In this document: in pieces, positions 25,702-34,460 of the stretch
Position numbering within the stretch: the stretch's first letter is position 1
Layout of the letters: each line of letters begins with the position of its first letter
Source: Saccharospirillum sp.
GTDB lineage: Bacteria > Pseudomonadota > Gammaproteobacteria > Pseudomonadales > Natronospirillaceae
DNA length: 64,000 bases
Direction: 5' to 3'
Assembly (NCBI GenBank): GCA_022565595.1
Contig: JAIUML010000011.1
Coordinates: 1-64,000 of the forward strand
Translations under genes and position numbers: made by a program
The notes under the pieces: model-generated
What the model was told of the DNA's origin: nothing
Database searches by the model: none
Seen by the model: only the letters and a program-made list of their open reading frames with translations

Positions 25702-26037
25702 ATGTCCTTCCTGACAGATTTACTGATTGGCTTAACCAACGCCTTTCGGCCCCACCTCACCTTTATTGCTTCGGCACTGGTCGCCACGCTCCTGGTCATC
25801 TATGGTAATAACCTGAACCGGGCGGTCTGGGCGATGATGCGCAACGCCCATTTTATCGTGCGAACCCTGGTGTTTGTTGCCCTATGTGCCATTGGTTACG
25901 GTGCCTTGACCGTCTATCTCATTCCTTTCGTGCGTCGCTTGCTGGCCATGGCCGGCCCGGTGTGGATGGGTGTGCTGATTCTGGCAGTGTTCCTGCTGAT
26001 GGGCTGGTTGGCCGAGCGGCACAGTCGGCGCGCCTGA
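25702..26037 (+). CDS. DUF3392-family inner-membrane protein
   Basis: An 111-residue protein with three hydrophobic segments. It matches DUF3392 of gammaproteobacteria: IASALVATLLVIYGNNLNRAV (21 residues in, a membrane strand with the YGN motif), then FIVRTLVFVALCAIGYGALT and a closing VLILAVFLLMGWLAE. The function is unknown. ATG 25702 is preferred because the longer frame begins inside the terminator. Its TGA overlaps the likely start of the nuclease gene, so the two may be co-translated. Confidence 0.82.
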   Translation: MSFLTDLLIGLTNAFRPHLTFIASALVATLLVIYGNNLNRAVWAMMRNAHFIVRTLVFVALCAIGYGALTVYLIPFVRRLLAMAGPVWMGVLILAVFLLMGWLAERHSRRA

Positions 26038-26822
26038 TCCTCACTACCCTGGTGCTGCTGGCTACGCCACTGGTGCACGCCTTCAATGCCGATGGCCACA
26101 AGCTGGTGGTCCAGTTGGCCACCTTCCAGTTTTCCGAACCGGTACAGCAGCGACTGGAACAACTTTATGGCGAGCGCTGGCGCAGCGAACTGGTCTATTT
26201 CGCCGATTGGGCTCTCGAAGCCAGGCCGGAGCCTGCACTGCGAACCGTTTTTTTTGACCCGGATGATCGATTTTTCGAACCGGCCAGGCATTGCCCGGAT
26301 AACAGCTGCGTGGTGGGTGCCCTCCAGGAAAGCCTCTTTGTGTTGCGTGGTACCGGCTTTACGCCGGGTGAACGACGCCAGGCCCTGCAATACCTGATTC
26401 ATTTTATTACCGACATACACATTCCGGTAAATGCTGGCCGACGTGCGGATCAGGGCGGGGAAATGATCAGCCTGATTGCCAGTGACCTCGAGCGCATCAG
26501 CCTGCATCAGGCCTGGACCGAACGGCTTTACCCGCTGATGCCGGACGACTGGTTCACTCAGGCACAGCGGCTCAGGCGCCTGTTGCCGGGCCTGCCAGTG
26601 GAGGAATGGGGGCAATATGTGGAGCCGGCCATCTGGGCCATGGAAACACATGCCCTGGCGCTGGAAACGGCTTACCCCTGGGCGGAACGCAGGCGTTGGG
26701 ATGCCATCTACCAACGGCAGGCATTGGCTGTGTTGGAAGAGCAATTATTGAAGGCATCGGTCAGGCTGGCGGCGACCCTGGAATTCGTTTGGGCGCTGGA
26801 AATGGAAGAGGGGTTGCAATAG
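26034..26822 (+). CDS. S1/P1-like nuclease, secreted
   Basis: About 262 residues of a zinc-dependent S1/P1 nuclease (phospholipase C-like fold), which degrades RNA and single-stranded DNA outside the cytoplasm. The zinc-site histidines and aspartates appear as FNADGHKLV, YFADWALEA and a YLIHFITDIHIPVNAGRRADQGG-type block (nucleotides 26388-26456). A signal peptide (LILTTLVLLATPLVHA) precedes the mature start. No ATG is available: CTG 26034 overlaps the TGA of DUF3392 and would give a compact signal peptide, while GTG 25962 would add 24 residues. The mature protein begins with Phe rather than the usual Trp. Confidence 0.82.
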   Translation: MILTTLVLLATPLVHAFNADGHKLVVQLATFQFSEPVQQRLEQLYGERWRSELVYFADWALEARPEPALRTVFFDPDDRFFEPARHCPDNSCVVGALQESLFVLRGTGFTPGERRQALQYLIHFITDIHIPVNAGRRADQGGEMISLIASDLERISLHQAWTERLYPLMPDDWFTQAQRLRRLLPGLPVEEWGQYVEPAIWAMETHALALETAYPWAERRRWDAIYQRQALAVLEEQLLKASVRLAATLEFVWALEMEEGLQ

Positions 26823-26848
26823 CGGCCGCAAGGGGCCTTGAAAAAACT

Positions 26849-26878
26849 AAGGGGGAAGGTAGTTAAACCTTCCCCCTT
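26849..26878. terminator. Strong hairpin, probably a terminator
   Basis: AAGGGGGAAGGT and ACCTTCCCCCTT form a perfect 12-base-pair stem with a six-base loop, 26 bases after the nuclease stop. The rest of the gap to 27275 holds no recognisable gene or promoter; TATAAAAAACGACC near 27156 is AT-rich only. Confidence 0.7.
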
Positions 26879-27274
26879 GCGCCGTAAGCATAGGCACATC
26901 GTCCTGAATGCATCATCCTGATGCCAACGCGTCCAATGCGTTGCTGGCTGAAACCTCATCCTGGTTCCTGTCCTGTGCTTCCTGCCATCCAATGGCCAGC
27001 ATCCGTGCTGTGTCGCCTCCGCGATGATCCTCTGCCTTCCGTTGGCCTGATCACTCCAGATCAGCTAGATTCCTTGTGTTCTCTCCTGAACACGGAACGT
27101 ATTATAGGGGTAAAGGAAAGCGTCTCAGGGCGTCAATATGAGGTCATTTTTTTGTATAAAAAACGACCAGGCCTGTAAGGCCCAGATGGCAAGGGGGTGA
27201 CCCCAAAAAGCGCTAACTGCATCACACTTTTGGCGGAAATTCTCACGTTTTCTGTAGGAAATCTCTTACAAATC

Positions 27275-28096
27275 ATGTCGGAAAATAGGAAAAAGCCCTC
27301 GGGTCGATTGCATTTTTATGGCAATGGAGCACTGATTGACTGGCTCAAAAAGGGCTATTTGCCCTTGTCGAGTGGTGTATCAGTAGCGGAGCCTTTTATT
27401 CGCCACGATCAATGGTCACAGAGTGCCGAACCACCCCTGGACCCTGAGGCGTTAGAGCGTCAATGGCAGTTGTATTATGAAGCTCTACCCGAGACGGTGA
27501 GGGGGCTGCTCAGTTTCGAGCATTTCCGCCAGCAGGGCGGGACTATTGAAGCCGAAGTACGCGACGCTGCCCGACGACAGAATCAACCACAACAGCAGGG
27601 TTATGACCACGCCTGGCTCGGCCAGGCTCGCTACCTGAGGTTGTTTCCTTCGGCGGCCTGTTTTCTGGCCTGGCAGGAGCTGGGCGATGCCTTTTCCGGC
27701 CTTGCCATCGAACTCGACAGTGGCCATGTTGGGCTCGAATCCAGCAGGGAACGACCCACGGTGTTGGCGCCGGTTGTCTATGGTGGCCCCTATCGCGCCA
27801 ATGTAACGGCAACCAACCCCTTTCCCGGGTTACTGGAGGATCACCCGGCGCGGCAGGACAATCAGGAATGGCGACTATTGATGTTGGCCAAAAAAGTGAA
27901 AACGATCGACGCGGTTCCCGTATTGCCAATACCGAGAGGCCTGGTTGCCGGCATTTTTTGGTCATCCAATACAGCCCAGGAAATTATCGATTCGGTGCGG
28001 ACCCTGGCTAGCCAGGACATGCGTTTCCGGGGTATTCAACTGGGGCAGGTTGTGCCTGATGAGCGAGCCTGGCAGCTGCGCCTGGTTCGTGACTGA
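27275..28096 (+). CDS. Unknown soluble protein
   Basis: An unrecognised 273-residue protein without signal peptide or membrane segment. The N-terminal part reads SGRLHFYGNGALIDWLKKG and is rich in aromatic residues, and the C-terminal part has RLLMLAKKVKTIDAVPVLP and FWSSNTAQEIIDSV. The general run (a toxin-like or DUF2971-like start, then FLAWQELGDAFSGLAIEL) hints at a DUF2971-type fold, but I cannot support that. The frame is open to 27197; ATG 27275 (MSENRKK) is the more natural start, though no clear ribosome site precedes either. It stands alone, with the response regulator 69 bases downstream. Confidence 0.6.
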   Translation: MSENRKKPSGRLHFYGNGALIDWLKKGYLPLSSGVSVAEPFIRHDQWSQSAEPPLDPEALERQWQLYYEALPETVRGLLSFEHFRQQGGTIEAEVRDAARRQNQPQQQGYDHAWLGQARYLRLFPSAACFLAWQELGDAFSGLAIELDSGHVGLESSRERPTVLAPVVYGGPYRANVTATNPFPGLLEDHPARQDNQEWRLLMLAKKVKTIDAVPVLPIPRGLVAGIFWSSNTAQEIIDSVRTLASQDMRFRGIQLGQVVPDERAWQLRLVRD

Positions 28097-28165
28097 AGTA
28101 CTGACACTGGTTGAACAGATCAGCTTACGCTAGTCTGAACAAACCTAAAGACAGGAACCTTGCGA

Positions 28166-29083
28166 ATGCAAAAACTGAATTTTCTGGTTGCCGACGATGC
28201 AGGCTTTATTCGGGATCTGGTAAAAAGAGCTCTGAAGAGCCAGTTCTCTCAGTGTCAGATTGACGAGGCCGTCAATGGGCGCAAAACCCAGTCCCTGATC
28301 ACTCGTAATCGCTATGACCTGGTACTCTGTGATTGGGAAATGCCGGAACTGTCCGGGCTGGAAGTGTTGCAGTGGCTACGTGCAGAGGAAACAGCACGAG
28401 GTGATGGAAAAACGCCCTTTATTATGGTCACTAGCCGCGGCGACAAGAGTCATGTGGTACAAGCCGTTGAGGCAGGTGTTAGCGATTATATCGGTAAACC
28501 TTTCAGCAATGACCAGCTGTTGCGCAAAGTCTTCAAGGCCCTGTCTGTCAATCATAAAGGCTTGATTCGAAGCATTCTCAAGGGGCAGGCGGCGATGGCG
28601 AAGCCGCAGACAGTCCATGGAGAATCCGCCTCTGTGCTGACAGCTGGCATGGCGAAAGAAGCACCTCAAGCCTCTACCAGCGATGGCAGTGCCAATGTGC
28701 TCACGGCCGGCTCGGTCAGTTCGAAGCTGGCTCAGACAAGTGGCAAGCAGACGGGTAAAACAGCCACTACCACCAAGGCGGTGCTGCGTTCCAGTAAAGG
28801 CCAGTGGCCAGGGGTGGTGCGAGACATCAATCTCACCCAGGTGGCAATACAGTTTGCCTTTGAGGAGGTTTTGCCGCCTGGTTTGCTGGATCAGGTAGTG
28901 GTCGATCTGCAAATGCCCAATCAGCCGGACTCGGTCGCCCGTATCAATGGATTTGTGACCGATATAGCGCTCAAGGAGCAGTCGCGGGATTGCCGTCGAG
29001 CCAATGTAGGGGTGAAGTTCGTTGACGATGATCCGCAAAAAATGGAATGGTTAAGCCGACTGGTTGCTGCGGTGCGACGCTGA
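28166..29083 (+). CDS. CheY-like response regulator with C-terminal PilZ-like domain
   Basis: A 305-residue protein. A receiver domain (residues 5-122) has the acidic pair D10-D11, phosphoacceptor D56 in LVLCDWEMP, T/S in VTSRGD and K111 in GKPF. A linker rich in Ala, Ser and Thr (about 140-195) contains a loose repeat (SVLTAGMA / NVLTAGSV). The last 105 residues look PilZ-like (GVVRDINLTQVAIQFAF, VGVKFVDDD), but the RxxxR and D/NxSxxG c-di-GMP motifs are degenerate. ATG 28166 has AGGA nine bases upstream; TTG 28160 is too close to it. No histidine kinase is adjacent. It overlaps the 3' end of phoR tail to tail by 33 bases. Confidence 0.8.
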   Translation: MQKLNFLVADDAGFIRDLVKRALKSQFSQCQIDEAVNGRKTQSLITRNRYDLVLCDWEMPELSGLEVLQWLRAEETARGDGKTPFIMVTSRGDKSHVVQAVEAGVSDYIGKPFSNDQLLRKVFKALSVNHKGLIRSILKGQAAMAKPQTVHGESASVLTAGMAKEAPQASTSDGSANVLTAGSVSSKLAQTSGKQTGKTATTTKAVLRSSKGQWPGVVRDINLTQVAIQFAFEEVLPPGLLDQVVVDLQMPNQPDSVARINGFVTDIALKEQSRDCRRANVGVKFVDDDPQKMEWLSRLVAAVRR

Positions 29084-30373
29084 AGGCAACAGGCGCTCGA
29101 CCGGAAAGCAACAAGTGAATACCGAGCCCTTGCCGGGCACACTGGCGATCTCCAGTCGGGCCTGGTGGTGTTGCAGTATGTGTTTGACGATGGCCAGCCC
29201 CAGGCCGGTTCCGCCTTTTTCGCTCGATCGACCCGGGTCGACGCGATAGAAACGTTCGGTCAGCCGTGGAATGTGTCGTGGGTCGATGCCGATGCCATTG
29301 TCGCGCACGGTAACAAAGCCGCCTTCCGGGCTATCAAACCAGCTCAATTCGATCCGGCTGTTGTCCGGGCTATAATGAATGGCGTTAAAGACCAGGTTGC
29401 TGATTGCCGAACGCAGCTCTCCCGGGTCACCCTGTAAATCCATCTCGCTGGACAGCGTCAGGCTGATTTCGTGTCCACGCTCAATGGATAATTCCCGTGC
29501 ATCTTCCAGAATGCTGGACAACAGGGGCTGCATGGCGACCTGCTGGCGGACCGATTGCTGTACTTCGGCATCGAGGCGGGTGAGCACAAGCAGGTCGCTG
29601 ACCAGGTTATCCATGCGCTTTGTCTGGCTGTTCATGGTGGTCAGTGCGCGCTGCAGGGGTGCCGGCAGGTCCTCACTGCAATCCAGTATGGATTCAAGGT
29701 AGCCCTTGAGCACGGTCAGCGGGGTTTTCAGTTCGTGACTGGCGTTGGCCACAAAATCTTGACGCATCTGTTCGAGTTGCTTCATGCGGGTGGTATCGCG
29801 GATCAGCAGCAGACGCTCGCCTTTGCCGTAAATGGTCATGGAAATATCGATGCTGCGGCCAGGAAAGGCCGGGTTTTCGAGCCGAATGGATTCACGCTCA
29901 TTCTGTTCGTTGTAGAACTTCAAAAAGGCCGGCTCTCGCAACAGGTTGACCAGCAGTTGGCCTTCGTCCTGCTTCTGTAGCCGCAGCAGCTCTCGAGTAG
30001 ACTGATTCCACCACTGTAACGCCCCCTGGCGGTCGAGCATGATGACGCCATCGCGCAAGGCCTCGGTGGAACTTTGGACGCGGCTGATGACATTGCGCAG
30101 ATGGCGCACTTCTTTGCGTTGCAGCTTTTGTTCGCGGTAGAGGTGATCGAACACCATGCCCCAGAGCCCGCTGGCATCTGGTGGTTCGGCCTTTTTCCCG
30201 TTACCGAGCCAGCCGATCAGGCGATTCAACTGATAAAGCTGCACCGCTAAAACAGCGGCAAGCGCCAGCATCAGCGCTGTCCAGGGGTGGCCAAAAAAGA
30301 AGCCGATTAGAGGTGCGCTGATCAGGAGGGTGGCAAGCCGTTGAAAGTACCTTCGACGCAGGTCTCTGATCAT
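29051..30373 (-). CDS. phoR: Phosphate regulon sensor histidine kinase PhoR
   Basis: A 440-residue inner-membrane kinase that phosphorylates PhoB when phosphate is scarce and is restrained by the Pst transporter and PhoU. Two N-terminal helices (about 12-48) are separated by almost no periplasmic loop, as is usual for PhoR. A PAS domain (about 97-195) is followed by the H-box [10 protein letters not shown] with H213, then the N-box [11 protein letters not shown] and the G-boxes DNGIGID and GGTGLGLAI. Its ATG overlaps the phoB stop by four bases, so both are made from one message. Confidence 0.95.
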   Translation of the reverse strand: MIRDLRRRYFQRLATLLISAPLIGFFFGHPWTALMLALAAVLAVQLYQLNRLIGWLGNGKKAEPPDASGLWGMVFDHLYREQKLQRKEVRHLRNVISRVQSSTEALRDGVIMLDRQGALQWWNQSTRELLRLQKQDEGQLLVNLLREPAFLKFYNEQNERESIRLENPAFPGRSIDISMTIYGKGERLLLIRDTTRMKQLEQMRQDFVANASHELKTPLTVLKGYLESILDCSEDLPAPLQRALTTMNSQTKRMDNLVSDLLVLTRLDAEVQQSVRQQVAMQPLLSSILEDARELSIERGHEISLTLSSEMDLQGDPGELRSAISNLVFNAIHYSPDNSRIELSWFDSPEGGFVTVRDNGIGIDPRHIPRLTERFYRVDPGRSSEKGGTGLGLAIVKHILQHHQARLEIASVPGKGSVFTCCFPVERLLPSASHRSNQSA

Positions 30374-31077
30374 GAAGCCGATTGTGCCGAAACATTCGGC
30401 GAGAAGCGATAACCCGTGCCGCGCACGGTTTGAATCATGGCCTGATAGGGCTCACCCAGAGCCTTGCGCAGGCGGCGAATATGCACATCCACAGTGCGTT
30501 CATCCACATAGACATTGCCACCCCAGACCTGATCCAGTAGCTGTGACCGAGTGTAGGCGCGCTCCGGGTGGCTCATGAAATACTGCAGCAGCCGGAATTC
30601 GGTAGGCCCCATGGCCAGTTCGCCATCCGGCGAGGTGACGCGGTGGCTGTTCGGGTCCAGCCGCAAGCCCTGAATGTCGATGGGCTCTTCAATGCCGGCC
30701 GGCGTGGTACGACGCAACACGGCCTTCAGGCGGGCAACCAGTTCGCGTGGCGAAAAGGGTTTGGTGATGTAGTCATCCGCCCCGGCTTCCAGGCCAGTGA
30801 TCTTGTGGTCTTCTTCGCCCTTGGCGGTGAGCATGATGATGGGGATCTCGGCTGTCATCGGATCCCGCTTGAGACGGCGCGCAAGCTCTACTCCACTGAC
30901 ATTGGGCATCATCCAGTCGAGCAGGATCAGGTCGGGTTTTTGATCGACCACCAGACTATGCGCCGTGGTCGCATCACCGGCTTCGATGGTGCGATAGCCA
31001 GCCATTTCCAGGGCGGCGGCGATGACTTCGCGTATGGCGGATTCATCGTCAACGATCAATATGCTGCGTGAAGACAT
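30370..31077 (-). CDS. phoB: Phosphate regulon response regulator PhoB
   Basis: A 235-residue OmpR-type regulator. The receiver has D10-D11 and phosphoacceptor D54 in LLDWMMP, T in MLTAKGEE and K in TKPFSPREL. The winged-helix domain has [20 protein letters not shown] and the recognition-helix region [12 protein letters not shown]. Phosphorylated PhoB binds Pho boxes and activates phosphate-starvation genes. It is the first gene of phoB-phoR and carries its own Pho box 46 bases upstream, so it should autoregulate. ubiC-ubiA lie upstream on the same strand. Confidence 0.96.
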   Translation of the reverse strand: MSSRSILIVDDESAIREVIAAALEMAGYRTIEAGDATTAHSLVVDQKPDLILLDWMMPNVSGVELARRLKRDPMTAEIPIIMLTAKGEEDHKITGLEAGADDYITKPFSPRELVARLKAVLRRTTPAGIEEPIDIQGLRLDPNSHRVTSPDGELAMGPTEFRLLQYFMSHPERAYTRSQLLDQVWGGNVYVDERTVDVHIRRLRKALGEPYQAMIQTVRGTGYRFSPNVSAQSAS

Positions 31078-31122
31078 GAGGTGTCCTGAAGTTCGGTCTT
31101 TGCGCTATTAAACGTCGCAAAG

Positions 31123-31140
31123 ATGACAGAAGTGTTACAG
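31123..31140 (-). promoter_or_regulatory. Pho box of phoB
   Basis: On the minus strand the sequence reads CTGTAAC-ACTT-CTGTCAT, two heptamers 11 bases apart as in the PhoB consensus. A TTTAAT-like -10 lies about 10 bases downstream, so the box takes the place of a -35 element. It lies between the ubiA stop and the phoB start. Confidence 0.85.
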
Positions 31141-31169
31141 TCTTCATCAGATTGTCAAAAACTTTCTGT

Positions 31170-32027
31170 TCACAGCATCAGGTCTAGCGCCAGGCCCAGG
31201 AACAAGGCCAGGCCAGCCCAGTGATTGTTCAGGAAGGCCTTGAAGCAGGGGTCCCGCTCCCGGTTGCGGATCAGCCACTGTTGATAGATAAAGCAACCAG
31301 CCGCTACCGCCAGACCCAGCATCCAGAACAGCCCCAGCTCGGCTCTCATGCCGAGGAACAGCCAGCACAGCCAGGTCATGACCTGCAAAACACCAACCAT
31401 CATTTTGTCGGCATCGCCAAAGAGTATGGCGCTGGACTTCACCCCGATCTTGACGTCATCGTCCCGATCCACCATGGCGTATAGGGTGTCGTAGTGAACG
31501 GTCCACAGGATATTGGCGGTGTAGGCGAGCCAGGTGACCTCGTTCATCGGCGCGCCGACCGCGGTATAGGCCATGGGGATGGCCCACGAAAATGCCGCCG
31601 CGAGAAAGGCCTGAGGCAGGTAGGTATAACGCTTCATGAAGGGGTAGAGTACGGCGAGAAAGAGCCCCACAAAGGACATTATCACCGTGGTCCAGTTGGT
31701 CAACAGCACCAGAATGAACGCCAGCAGTGCCAACACGGCGGCCAGGGCCAGGGCTTCCCGCTCGGTGACCAGGCCTGTCGCCAGCGGACGGTTTTTGGTG
31801 CGTTTGACATGGCCGTCTATATGGCGATCGGCGTAGTCGTTGATAACGCAGCCAGCGCTGCGCATCAGCACCGTACCCAGGATAAAGATGACAATCAGAT
31901 GAACGGGTGGCAACCCTTCAGCCGCCAACCAGAGTGCTCCCAGAGTAGGCCAGAGCAGCAGGTAGATGCCAATGGGCCGGTCCAGCCGGGTCAGTTTAAG
32001 GTAGTGTGGAAAGGCGTTGCTGTTCAT
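31170..32027 (-). CDS. ubiA: 4-hydroxybenzoate octaprenyltransferase
   Basis: A 285-residue inner-membrane enzyme that attaches the polyprenyl tail to 4-hydroxybenzoate in ubiquinone synthesis. The two magnesium-diphosphate motifs are NDYADRHID (63-71), followed by [11 protein letters not shown], and the later [16 protein letters not shown]. Seven to nine hydrophobic helices are visible. Its start overlaps the 3' end of ubiC by 32 bases, so the two pathway steps (chorismate to 4-hydroxybenzoate, then prenylation) are joined. Confidence 0.95.
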   Translation of the reverse strand: MNSNAFPHYLKLTRLDRPIGIYLLLWPTLGALWLAAEGLPPVHLIVIFILGTVLMRSAGCVINDYADRHIDGHVKRTKNRPLATGLVTEREALALAAVLALLAFILVLLTNWTTVIMSFVGLFLAVLYPFMKRYTYLPQAFLAAAFSWAIPMAYTAVGAPMNEVTWLAYTANILWTVHYDTLYAMVDRDDDVKIGVKSSAILFGDADKMMVGVLQVMTWLCWLFLGMRAELGLFWMLGLAVAAGCFIYQQWLIRNRERDPCFKAFLNNHWAGLALFLGLALDLML

Positions 32028-32472
32028 GGTTGATCAGTGCTTCCATAAAAATTTCGGTTACCAGCAAGGGTTGGTCTTCCAGCCAGAAACGGGCGCGGCG
32101 GGCCCAACCCAGAGGGGTTCTGGCCACTTCCGGTCGATCCTTTCGGACGCCCGCTGTCGTAAACAGCAGTTCTCCCAGGGGGCGGTCGCTCAAGTCGGTC
32201 AGGCGCTGCAGGCCATGGTCAAGGCTGCTTTGCGGGATCAGGGTATGAGCGATGACCCAGGGCGTCGAACCGGACATCAGCCGAACCTTGCGTGACCAGA
32301 ACTGCCTGCTCGGGCTGCTTGAGGCGAGGCTCTCGGGAGGGTGCACCAGGTCGACGAGGCGCTCATCGGTGACCTGTACGCTGAACGCTTCGGTGCGTTC
32401 GCGCAGCGCCTGAGTCAGGCTACCCGGTAAATGAATCCAGTACTGACAAGGGTCGGGTATGTGTGTAGCCAT
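31996..32472 (-). CDS. ubiC: Chorismate pyruvate-lyase UbiC
   Basis: A 158-residue cytoplasmic lyase converting chorismate to 4-hydroxybenzoate and pyruvate, the first committed step of ubiquinone synthesis. Family features are the [14 protein letters not shown] start, [19 protein letters not shown] around the active-site Arg region, and a closing [17 protein letters not shown] with the conserved glutamate. The frame is open upstream to 32658, but ATG 32472 gives the normal length of about 160. The product of this gene is the substrate of the overlapping ubiA. Confidence 0.9.
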   Translation of the reverse strand: MATHIPDPCQYWIHLPGSLTQALRERTEAFSVQVTDERLVDLVHPPESLASSSPSRQFWSRKVRLMSGSTPWVIAHTLIPQSSLDHGLQRLTDLSDRPLGELLFTTAGVRKDRPEVARTPLGWARRARFWLEDQPLLVTEIFMEALINHEQQRLSTLP

Positions 32473-32721
32473 GTCTGGCAGAGAAAACCACTGGAAATCC
32501 TGGGTGTCCGGGTTGATCGAAGTCACTGTCTGGGCCGTAAGAATACTGGAAAGGCGCCAGTGTACTGAGGCAAGTGAGACAATGCCAGCCACAGGCGGCT
32601 CGTAAACTGGACAGTCCGTGGGTGATAACAGCCCGTCGCTTCTTGCTTTTGTCCGCAAGGGTCAGTAGTTTTTGGCCCCGAAGCAAAAAGCACCTCAAAC
32701 ATCCAAAAAGCAGTGAGATTG

Positions 32722-32892
32722 ATGATGAGAAAATGGCAATGCATCGTGTGCGGCTTTATTTATGACGAAGCCGAAGGTTTGCCCGAAGAGGGCATCGAGC
32801 CCGGAACGCCCTGGGACAAAGTGCCTGCGGACTGGGAGTGCCCGGATTGCGGTGCGACCAAAGATGATTTTGAAATGATCGAGCTGGGTTAA
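32722..32892 (+). CDS. Rubredoxin
   Basis: A 56-residue iron-binding electron carrier. The four iron-ligand cysteines sit in CIVC (residues 7-10 from ATG 32722) and CPDC (40-43), with the conserved [23 protein letters not shown] and GATKDDFE segments between and after. In gammaproteobacteria it passes electrons from rubredoxin reductase to alkane hydroxylase or oxidative-stress enzymes; no hydroxylase is nearby. The stop shares a base with the start of the reductase gene. ATG 32725 is an equally possible start. Confidence 0.95.
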   Translation: MMRKWQCIVCGFIYDEAEGLPEEGIEPGTPWDKVPADWECPDCGATKDDFEMIELG

Positions 32893-34052
32893 TGGTGGCC
32901 ACTGCAACTGGGCCCCTGGTCATTGTCGGAGCCGGTCTGGCAGCCTATACCCTGGCGCGTGAATGGCGCAAGCTGGATGCCGAGACTCCGCTGACCATAG
33001 TGACTGCCGACGACGGCGCGGCCTATTCCAAGCCGATGCTGTCCAATGCGTTCAGCAAGGGGCAAAGTGCGCAAGACCTGATCCAGCAAACGCCAGAAGA
33101 GGTGGCTGAGCGCCTTAACGCAAAACTGATCACCCATACTGAGGTCACCCATCTGGATTTGCCCACCCAAACCTTGCATCTCAACAAGGGGGCGCCAATT
33201 GGCTGGCAGCGACTGGTGTTGGCAACCGGGGCAACCCCGCTCAAGGCCCCGGTTGAAGGTAATGCTGTCGATCAGGTGATGAGCATCAATAGCCGGCAGG
33301 ATTTCAGTCGGTTCGAGCAGGCCCTGAAAGGCAAAAAGCGCGTACTGATCATGGGCGCCGGCCTGATTGGCTGCGAATACGCCAACGATCTGGCCGCTGC
33401 GGGCTATCAGGTTGAGGTAGTGGCGCCCAGTGAGTCTCTGCTCCGTGGTCTCTTGCCGGCACAGCTTGGCCAGGCTTTGAAAACCGAGCTGGAGCGTATT
33501 GGGGTCCGTTTTTGGCTTGGCCCCATGGTCAGTCGAGTCGACCTGGAAGCCAGTGGCGCCCTTCAGGTTGCCCTGACCAATGGGCAGCAGCGTCAGACAG
33601 ACCTGATTTTGTCGGCCATAGGCCTGAAACCGAGCATAAAACTGGCAAGAGAGGCCGGATTAGCGGTACAGAGTGGCATTTGCGTCGATCGGCGGTTGCA
33701 AAGCGCCAGTGACCGCGTTTATGCTCTGGGGGATTGCGCCGAAGTCGATGGGCTGAACCTGATGTACGTTATGCCATTGATGAACGCCGCCCGGGCTCTG
33801 GCCAGGACGTTGGCCGGGCAACCGACCGACCTCCATTGGCCTGCCATGCCGGTGACCGTTAAAACGCCGGCTTGCCCCCTTGTGGTTTACCCTCCCAGAC
33901 GGGAAGGAGACTGGCAAATCGAGGGCAGTGGCGCTAACCTAGCGGCAGTGTGTCGTTCTGGCGAAGACGTTTTAGGCTTCGCCCTCAGTGGCGACCGTAT
34001 TAAAGAACGAAATAACTGGTTAAAGGCGGTGCCGCCGCTTTTCAGTCAATAA
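32892..34052 (+). CDS. Rubredoxin-NAD(P)+ reductase
   Basis: A 386-residue flavoprotein that reduces the adjacent rubredoxin with NADH. The FAD-binding Rossmann motif is LVIVGAGLAAYTLARE at the N-terminus, the NAD motif is VLIMGAGLIGCEYANDL (about 152-168), and the second FAD motif is VYALGDCAEVDG (about 276-287). The length is as usual for this branch of pyridine nucleotide-disulfide oxidoreductases. It is translationally coupled to rubredoxin (TAATG), which makes the pair one unit. Confidence 0.93.
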   Translation: MVATATGPLVIVGAGLAAYTLAREWRKLDAETPLTIVTADDGAAYSKPMLSNAFSKGQSAQDLIQQTPEEVAERLNAKLITHTEVTHLDLPTQTLHLNKGAPIGWQRLVLATGATPLKAPVEGNAVDQVMSINSRQDFSRFEQALKGKKRVLIMGAGLIGCEYANDLAAAGYQVEVVAPSESLLRGLLPAQLGQALKTELERIGVRFWLGPMVSRVDLEASGALQVALTNGQQRQTDLILSAIGLKPSIKLAREAGLAVQSGICVDRRLQSASDRVYALGDCAEVDGLNLMYVMPLMNAARALARTLAGQPTDLHWPAMPVTVKTPACPLVVYPPRREGDWQIEGSGANLAAVCRSGEDVLGFALSGDRIKERNNWLKAVPPLFSQ

Positions 34053-34108
34053 CCTTCGTACCGGCCTGGCCGCTGTACGAATCACGATAAAAACAGAAGG
34101 ATATTATT

Positions 34109-34381
34109 ATGCGTAAACCTGAACTGGCTGCTGCTATCGCCGACAAAGCAGACATCTCCAAAGAAAAAGCCAACGAAGTACTGAACGCCATGCTGGACCA
34201 GATTTCCAGCACCGTCGCCAAAAAGGAATCGGTGACCCTGGTTGGTTTTGGTACCTTCGAAGCACGTTCACGTGCCGCTCGCACTGGCAAGAACCCCCAG
34301 ACTGGCGAAAGCATCCAGATTCCGGCCAGCAACACCGTTGCCTTCAAGCCCGGTAAAGCACTGAAAGACGCTGTCAACTAA
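34109..34381 (+). CDS. hupB: DNA-binding protein HU
   Basis: A 90-residue histone-like protein that bends and compacts DNA as a dimer. The N-terminal helices (RKPELAAAIADKADISKE) and the GFGTFEARSRAARTGKNPQTG arm region (nucleotides 34247-34309) are typical, as is the closing IPASNTVAFKPGKALKDAVN. AGAAGGA lies seven bases before ATG 34109. It has its own strong terminator, and codon use is of a highly expressed gene. Confidence 0.97.
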   Translation: MRKPELAAAIADKADISKEKANEVLNAMLDQISSTVAKKESVTLVGFGTFEARSRAARTGKNPQTGESIQIPASNTVAFKPGKALKDAVN

Positions 34382-34410
34382 ACCGCTTTCAAAGCATCAA
34401 AGTCAAAAAA

Positions 34411-34436
34411 CGGGGCCTTCGGGCCCCGTTTTTTTT
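34411..34436 (+). terminator. Rho-independent terminator of the HU gene
   Basis: CGGGGCC, loop TTCG and GGCCCCG make a seven-base-pair GC stem followed by eight T and preceded by six A, so it may also serve the minus-strand ATPase gene. Confidence 0.93.
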
Positions 34437-34460
34437 GATCTTGACAAAGTTCAAATTGTA

